From Pseudomonadota bacterium (GTDB lineage Bacteria > Pseudomonadota > Alphaproteobacteria > Rhizobiales > Xanthobacteraceae), in contig JAEWBL010000354.1 of NCBI GenBank assembly GCA_023391175.1, positions 1 to 9,318 on the forward strand: a DNA stretch of 9,318 nucleotides, given 5' to 3'. Positions 6,206-9,318 of the stretch are shown here, in pieces. Numbering within the stretch: position 1 is the stretch's first letter; every line of letters begins with the position of its first letter. The notes under the pieces were generated by a model. That model searched no databases. It saw only the letters and a list, made by a program, of their open reading frames with translations, and had not been told where the DNA came from. A program made the translations under genes and the position numbers.

Positions 6206-7090
6206 ATGAGCAGGACCGTATCGCTGCGCTCGGACGGGCTGTCGGCGGAGATTTCGACGCTGGGCGCCGAGCTGCGGGCGCTCGCCGATGCGGAGGGCCG
6301 CGCCTTGCTGTGGCACGGCGATCCGGCCTTCTGGGCCGGCCGCGCGCCGCTCCTGTTCCCCATCGTCGGCGAGCTGCCGGACCTCACCCTCGTGCATGAA
6401 GGCAAAGGCCACCCCATGCGCCGGCACGGCTTCGCGCGGTTCTCGGAGTTCGAGGTGGTGGCAGAGGCGCCGGACCGGGCCACCTTCCGCCTTCTGCCGA
6501 GCGACGCCACGCGCGCCGAATACCCGTTCGATTTCGCGCTGGAGGTCACCTTCGCGCTGGAAGGCGCGACGCTCGCCATGGAGGCGGTGGTGACGAATCC
6601 CGGCCCCCGCGCGCTGCCGGCAAGCTTCGGCTACCACCCGGCCTTTCTCTGGCCGCTGCCCTATGGCGGCACCCGCGCCGAGCACCGGGTGATCTTCGAG
6701 CATCCCGAGCCTGCGCCCATCCATCGCCCGGTCAACGGCCTCCTGTCCCGCGCCAGCGAGCCGAGCCCTGCCGCCGACGGCGTGCTCACGCCGGACGATG
6801 CCATGTTCGAGCGCGATGCGCTGATCTTCCTCGGCCTCAACTCGCACCGGCTGCAGTATGGCGTGCCGGGCCGGCCGGGGCTGGACATCACCTTTCCCGG
6901 CATGCCGGACCTCGGCATCTGGACCAAGCCCGGCGCGCCCTATCTCTGCATCGAGCCGTGGTCCGGCTATGCGACGCCGGAAGGCGATACCCGCCCGTTC
7001 GTGGAGAAGCCCGGCCTTCTCCACATCCCCGCGGGAGAGCAGCGCCGCTTTGTGATGAATGTCACGCGCGTCCCCGAGATTACCGCCTGA
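6206..7090 (+). CDS. Aldose 1-epimerase family protein (galactose mutarotase-like)
   Basis: A 294-residue cytoplasmic protein of the mutarotase beta-sandwich fold, close in length to the LacX/YeaD-like group. True members interconvert alpha and beta anomers of sugars or bind hexose 6-phosphates. The likely active-site residues are present: His74 in MRRHGFARFSEFE, His144 in GYHPAFLWPLP, and Glu250 in LCIEPWSGYATPEG, the expected general base. WxGxPAFWxGRAPLLFPIVG (36-55) is the substrate-side loop seen in this subgroup. The ATG at 6206 is preceded by a G-rich run (6196-6200) with 5-base spacing. It begins 76 bases after the TetR gene, and may be transcribed separately. No sugar uptake or catabolic genes surround it, so the natural sugar is unknown. 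Confidence 0.87.
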   Translation: MSRTVSLRSDGLSAEISTLGAELRALADAEGRALLWHGDPAFWAGRAPLLFPIVGELPDLTLVHEGKGHPMRRHGFARFSEFEVVAEAPDRATFRLLPSDATRAEYPFDFALEVTFALEGATLAMEAVVTNPGPRALPASFGYHPAFLWPLPYGGTRAEHRVIFEHPEPAPIHRPVNGLLSRASEPSPAADGVLTPDDAMFERDALIFLGLNSHRLQYGVPGRPGLDITFPGMPDLGIWTKPGAPYLCIEPWSGYATPEGDTRPFVEKPGLLHIPAGEQRRFVMNVTRVPEITA

Positions 7091-7111
7091 GCCGGCCTAA
7101 CCGCCTTTGAT

Positions 7112-7136
7112 CGCGCGCGGTTTCGGCCCGCGCGCG
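7112..7136 (+). terminator. GC-rich hairpin after the epimerase gene
   Basis: A perfect 9-bp stem (CGCGCGCGG at 7112-7120 with CCGCGCGCG at 7128-7136) and a 7-base loop lie 22 bases past the epimerase stop. It lacks a T-tract; terminator-like or mRNA-protecting structure. A second small stem (CCCCC/GGGGG, 7156-7172) follows. Confidence 0.4.
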
Positions 7137-7180
7137 GCACGGCGCGCGGCGTCATCCCCCGCCGGTTGGGGGCCTCCTGC

Positions 7181-7230
7181 GTCATGCCCCTTGATGGAAG
7201 CCGCAGGGTTTGCTTCCATCAGGGCATGAC
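7181..7230 (+). repeat. Long inverted repeat enclosing the GNAT start codon
   Basis: The left arm (7181-7201) pairs with the right arm GCTTCCATCAGGGCATGAC (7212-7230) along 19 base pairs, interrupted only by a two-base bulge in the left arm, with a 10-base loop (7202-7211). The right arm contains the AGGG ribosome-site candidate (7221-7224) and the ATG (7226-7228) of the acetyltransferase gene, so both would be buried in the folded mRNA. Confidence 0.8.
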
Positions 7231-7735
7231 CACCGGCCTGATCGAGATCCGCAGGGCCAAGCCCGCCGACGCCAAGGCGATCGCGGCGGTCCATGACGAC
7301 GCCTGGCGTACCGCCTATCGCGGCATCATCCCCGGCATCGAGCTGGAGCGCATGGTGGAGCGGCGCGGCCCGCGCTGGTGGGATGCCGCCATCCGCCGTG
7401 GCAGCCGCCTCTCCGTGCTGCTGGTGGGCGAGGACATCGCCGGCTACGTCAATTACGGCGGCAACCGCGCCAAGGCGCTGCCCTATGGCGGCGAGATCTA
7501 CGAAATATACCTCCATCCGCAATACCAGGGCCTCGGCTTCGGCCAGCGGCTGTTCGCGGCGGCGCGGCGCGATCTCGCCATCGCCCGGCTCGGTGGTCTC
7601 GTGGTGTGGGCGCTGGCGGAAAACGAAGGCGCCGTGGGCTTCTATCAGGCGTTGGGGGGGCAACCGGTCGCATCCTCGACCGAGCAGTTCGGCTCGAAAA
7701 CGCTGGACAAGACCGCCTTCGCTTGGCAGCGGTAG
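7226..7735 (+). CDS. GNAT-family N-acetyltransferase
   Basis: A 169-residue acetyltransferase using acetyl-CoA to acetylate an amine. The N-terminal part has HDDAWRTAYRGIIP (23-36), a common acceptor-side signature (W-x3-Y-x-G-I/L-P) in GNAT proteins. Motif A is EIYLHPQYQGLGFGQRLF (93-110), with the QxxGxG pyrophosphate loop at 98-106 region; motif B is NEGAVGFYQALGG (133-145). The frame is open further upstream with other ATGs (7166, 7184), but homology begins at about residue 6 from 7226. The start codon lies in the right arm of a 19-bp hairpin and the ribosome site is weak, so translation may be low or conditional. A run of seven G (7654-7660) in the gene encodes LGG and does not break the frame. 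The substrate cannot be predicted; the gene is 120 bases ahead of ppa. Confidence 0.87.
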   Translation: MTTGLIEIRRAKPADAKAIAAVHDDAWRTAYRGIIPGIELERMVERRGPRWWDAAIRRGSRLSVLLVGEDIAGYVNYGGNRAKALPYGGEIYEIYLHPQYQGLGFGQRLFAAARRDLAIARLGGLVVWALAENEGAVGFYQALGGQPVASSTEQFGSKTLDKTAFAWQR

Positions 7736-7738
7736 CGC

Positions 7739-7762
7739 CCGGACAGGCAAAAGCCCGTCCGG
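7739..7762 (+). terminator. Hairpin after the GNAT gene
   Basis: CCGGAC (7739-7744) pairs with GTCCGG (7757-7762); one A/C mismatch is followed by GGC/GCC around an AAAA loop. It begins 3 bases past the stop codon. There is no T-tract after it. It probably separates the GNAT and ppa transcripts, at least in part. Confidence 0.45.
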
Positions 7763-7855
7763 TCCGCAATGCCCGCAAAGCCTTGTGCCGTGCGGGTTCG
7801 ACTTTGGTCGGAGCGGATCTTCAGTCCCGCAGCCAGTGGCAAGAGCGAGCATCCC

Positions 7856-8398
7856 ATGCGCATCGACGCGATCCCGATCGGCAAGAACCCGCCCCACGAC
7901 GTGAACGTGCTGATCGAAGTCCCGATCGGCGGGGAGCCGATCAAGTACGAGATGGACAAGGCCGCGGGCACCCTCTTCGTGGATCGCTTCCTTTATACCG
8001 CCATGCGGTATCCCGGAAACTACGGCTTCATCCCGCACACCCTCTCCGGCGACGGCGACCCCTGCGACGTGCTGGTGGCCAACACCCGCGCCATCGTGGC
8101 CGGCGCGATCATCTCGGTGCGCCCCGTCGGCGTGCTGCTGATGGAGGACGAGGCCGGCATGGATGAGAAGATCATCGCCGTGCCCTCCTCCAAGCTCACC
8201 AAGCGCTACGACAAGGTGCAGAACTACAGCGACCTGCCCGAGATCACCCTCAAGCAGATCGAGCACTTCTTCGAGCACTACAAGGATCTGGAGCCCAACA
8301 AGTGGGTGAAGATCGTCGGCTGGCGCGACGCCGCCGAGGCGCAGAAGCTGATCCTCGAAGGCATCGAGCGCGCCAAGGCCGAAGGCAAGGAAGGCTGA
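7856..8398 (+). CDS. ppa: Inorganic pyrophosphatase, family I
   Basis: A 180-residue Mg2+-dependent soluble enzyme hydrolysing pyrophosphate to two phosphates, pulling biosynthetic reactions forward. The length is right for bacterial family I. All key active-site groups are visible: Glu21, Lys30, Glu32, Arg44, the YPGNYGF segment (Tyr52, Tyr56), the signature DGDPCDVL with Asp66, Asp68 and Asp71, then Asp98/Glu99, Asp103, Lys105, and Tyr142-Lys143. The ATG at 7856 matches the family N-terminus ([23 protein letters not shown]); the frame is open upstream but that stretch has no family character. The ribosome site is weak. A perfect hairpin lies just past the stop codon, and the gene converges on nasA. 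Confidence 0.96.
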   Translation: MRIDAIPIGKNPPHDVNVLIEVPIGGEPIKYEMDKAAGTLFVDRFLYTAMRYPGNYGFIPHTLSGDGDPCDVLVANTRAIVAGAIISVRPVGVLLMEDEAGMDEKIIAVPSSKLTKRYDKVQNYSDLPEITLKQIEHFFEHYKDLEPNKWVKIVGWRDAAEAQKLILEGIERAKAEGKEG

Positions 8399-8410
8399 GG
8401 TCTTCCCGTC

Positions 8411-8433
8411 GCCCTCCGGCTTGACCGGAGGGC
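8411..8433. terminator. Perfect hairpin after ppa (intergenic palindrome)
   Basis: GCCCTCCGG (8411-8419) and CCGGAGGGC (8425-8433) form a 9-bp stem around a CTTGA loop, 12 bases past the ppa stop. It probably ends or protects the ppa transcript. Its core CCTCCGG-N5-CCGGAGG recurs at 8486-8508. Confidence 0.55.
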
Positions 8434-8485
8434 CCATCCTTGCGTTCAAGCAGGTGTCCATACGCAGGGGCGAACGGCGCCATGT

Positions 8486-8508
8486 GTCCTCCGGTCAGGC
8501 CGGAGGAC
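8486..8508. repeat. Second copy of the CCTCCGG palindrome
   Basis: GTCCTCCGG (8486-8494) and CCGGAGGAC (8500-8508) form a perfect 9-bp stem with a 5-base loop (TCAGG). The arms share CCTCCGG/CCGGAGG with the hairpin at 8411-8433; the two loops are near reverse complements (CTTGA versus TCAGG), so the copies may be in inverted orientation. This resembles dispersed REP-like palindromes of Hyphomicrobiales. Confidence 0.55.
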
Positions 8509-8530
8509 GACGGCGGTGAGGGGCGCGGCT

Positions 8531-8572
8531 CCCCGGACAAGCGACGGCGAAAGCCGGAGCGCTGATCCGGGG
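8531..8572. repeat. Compound hairpin with GAAA tetraloop
   Basis: CCCCGGA (8531-8537) pairs with TCCGGGG (8566-8572); inside it AGCG (8540-8543) pairs with CGCT (8560-8563), and CGGC (8545-8548) with GCCG (8553-8556) closes a GAAA loop. The nested pairing suggests either a dispersed palindromic element or a structured RNA. Confidence 0.5.
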
Positions 8573-8573
8573 T

Positions 8574-8654
8574 CCAGCGCAAGAGGTCCCGCGCAGCGGG
8601 TCGAAGCCGGGAGGGGCAGGGTCGGAAGCGCCTTCGGCGGTCCCCTTGCGCTGG
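8574..8654. repeat. Long-range inverted repeat with internal hairpins
   Basis: CCAGCGCAAGAGG (8574-8586) and the segment 8642-8654 are inverted repeats with one mismatch. Inside lies a CCCGC/GCGGG hairpin (8588-8600, GCA loop) and a small GAAG/CTTC stem. The remaining stretch to nasA, 8655-8705, shows nothing I can name; the whole noncoding span 8399-8705 appears to be made mainly of palindromic elements. Confidence 0.45.
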
Positions 8655-8705
8655 GCGCCGGCTCGCATTCCGCTTTCGCTGCATGCGTCCGGGGCGCGAG
8701 GCGCC

Positions 8706-9318
8706 TCACGCCGGCGCCTTCGCCTCCAGAATCAGTTTGCGGATTTCCGGCAGGCAGGAGCCGCAATTGGTGCCGGCCTTGAGCCGTGCGCCCACCGCCG
8801 CAGCATCGGCGGCGCCGTCCCGGATGGCGGCGGTGATGGCATCCTTCGGCACACCGAAGCAGGCGCACACCAGAGGCCCGCACTCCGCCCCCGCCCCGGC
8901 GCGGCGGCCGGAAAGCACGAGGCGCCGGTCGGCGGCCGAGACCTCGGACGCCAGCAGCCCCTTCAGCGCATCCCAGGCGACGCGTTTCCCGGCGGCGCCG
9001 ATGAACAGCGCGAAGTCCAGCCGCCCGTCCGCATCGAAGGCGGCGGCGCGGTAGAGGCCCGAGGGCGTGTCGCTCAACTCGGCGACGTCGGCGGGGCCTT
9101 CCGCCTTCACCCATTGCGCCCAGTCCTCAGGGGCCATGCGGCCGGCGATGCGCCAGCCGAAGCCGCCCTCCAGCGCCGCGCGCGCCCACCACACGCCCTC
9201 CGGCAGCGCCATGTGGCGGCGCGCCAGCACGAAGCCCTCGAACGGCGCGGCGTAGGGCGCGAGCGCGACCGGCGTCGCCTTGGCGTCCGGCTGGCCGGAG
9301 ACGGGATCGGTCACCGCA
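8706..9318 (-). CDS. nasA: Assimilatory nitrate reductase catalytic subunit, C-terminal part (truncated by window edge)
   Basis: About 204 residues remain of what is usually a protein of some 900; the frame is open through the window edge and no start is present. The molybdopterin dinucleotide-binding domain ends with the recognisable VTDPVSGQPDAKATPVAL, then a linker of about 120 residues leads to a BFD-like [2Fe-2S] domain: counting from the MTDPV segment, the ligands are Cys150-x-Cys152 and Cys184-x2-Cys187, with 31 residues between the pairs (CACFGV and GTNCGSCLPEIRKLI). This extra domain marks NasA-type assimilatory nitrate reductases and is thought to accept electrons from the reductase partner. 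The enzyme reduces nitrate to nitrite in the cytoplasm with a Mo-bis-MGD centre. It converges on ppa across a palindrome-rich gap; nitrite reductase and transport genes would be expected off the right edge. Confidence 0.9.
   Translation of the reverse strand, partial: AVTDPVSGQPDAKATPVALAPYAAPFEGFVLARRHMALPEGVWWARAALEGGFGWRIAGRMAPEDWAQWVKAEGPADVAELSDTPSGLYRAAAFDADGRLDFALFIGAAGKRVAWDALKGLLASEVSAADRRLVLSGRRAGAGAECGPLVCACFGVPKDAITAAIRDGAADAAAVGARLKAGTNCGSCLPEIRKLILEAKAPA

Noticed and set aside
7654..7660. Seven consecutive G residues in the GNAT gene, a possible slippage or frameshift site.
   Set aside because: The frame before and after (FYQALGGQPVAS) reads as a normal GNAT C-terminal end, so no frameshift is needed.
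7097..8461. A 454-codon minus-strand open frame opposite the GNAT and ppa genes.
   Set aside because: It covers two well-supported conserved genes on the other strand and shows no family motif.
1..9318. Search for insertion sequences, phage genes, toxin-antitoxin or CRISPR-type systems.
   Set aside because: No transposase, integrase, direct-repeat array or defence-type domain was seen; base composition and gene content are uniform and chromosomal.

Overview
The window is very GC-rich, has tightly packed genes with GC-ending codons, and carries the kind of GC-rich palindromes found between genes in Hyphomicrobiales. It looks like chromosomal DNA of an alphaproteobacterium. A member of the Xanthobacteraceae (Xanthobacter/Azorhizobium type) is my best guess from overall style, not a proven assignment. 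I see no transposase, integrase, phage gene, CRISPR array, rRNA or tRNA.

Left third, minus strand. Reading in the direction of transcription (right to left): an Azotobacter/Rhodobacter-type ferredoxin-NADP+ reductase (fpr, 3612-2839), a glutathione S-transferase (2771-2142), then after a 142-base gap a 648-residue protein (1999-53). The last has a PhoU-like (DUF47-type) C-terminal helical domain and a long N-terminal region I do not recognise. A further gene starts at 56 with a GTG overlapping the previous stop by four bases, and runs off the window.

Centre, plus strand. fpr is divergent from an acyl-CoA:carboxylate CoA-transferase (3801-5405), which is followed 40 bases later by a TetR-family repressor (5446-6129). 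The shared 188-base control region contains the clearest regulatory signal of the window: a near-consensus sigma-70 promoter (TTGACG, 17 bases, TATAAC) with an 18-base near-perfect palindrome lying over its -10 box and start point. The simplest model is that the TetR protein binds this palindrome and represses its own operon, possibly also fpr, relieved by an acyl-CoA or related metabolite.

Right third. An aldose 1-epimerase-like protein (6206-7090), a GNAT acetyltransferase (7226-7735) and family I inorganic pyrophosphatase (ppa, 7856-8398) lie on the plus strand. They converge on the C-terminal end of assimilatory nitrate reductase (nasA, 9318-8706, cut by the window edge), which carries a BFD-like [2Fe-2S] domain. 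Two noncoding segments here stand out: a 19-bp hairpin that buries the start codon of the GNAT gene (7181-7230), and a 307-base convergent intergenic region (8399-8705) filled with nested GC-rich inverted repeats.

Most genes are ordinary housekeeping or accessory metabolism. The least explained items are the N-terminal 460 residues of the PhoU-like protein, the start-codon hairpin, and the structured block between ppa and nasA.
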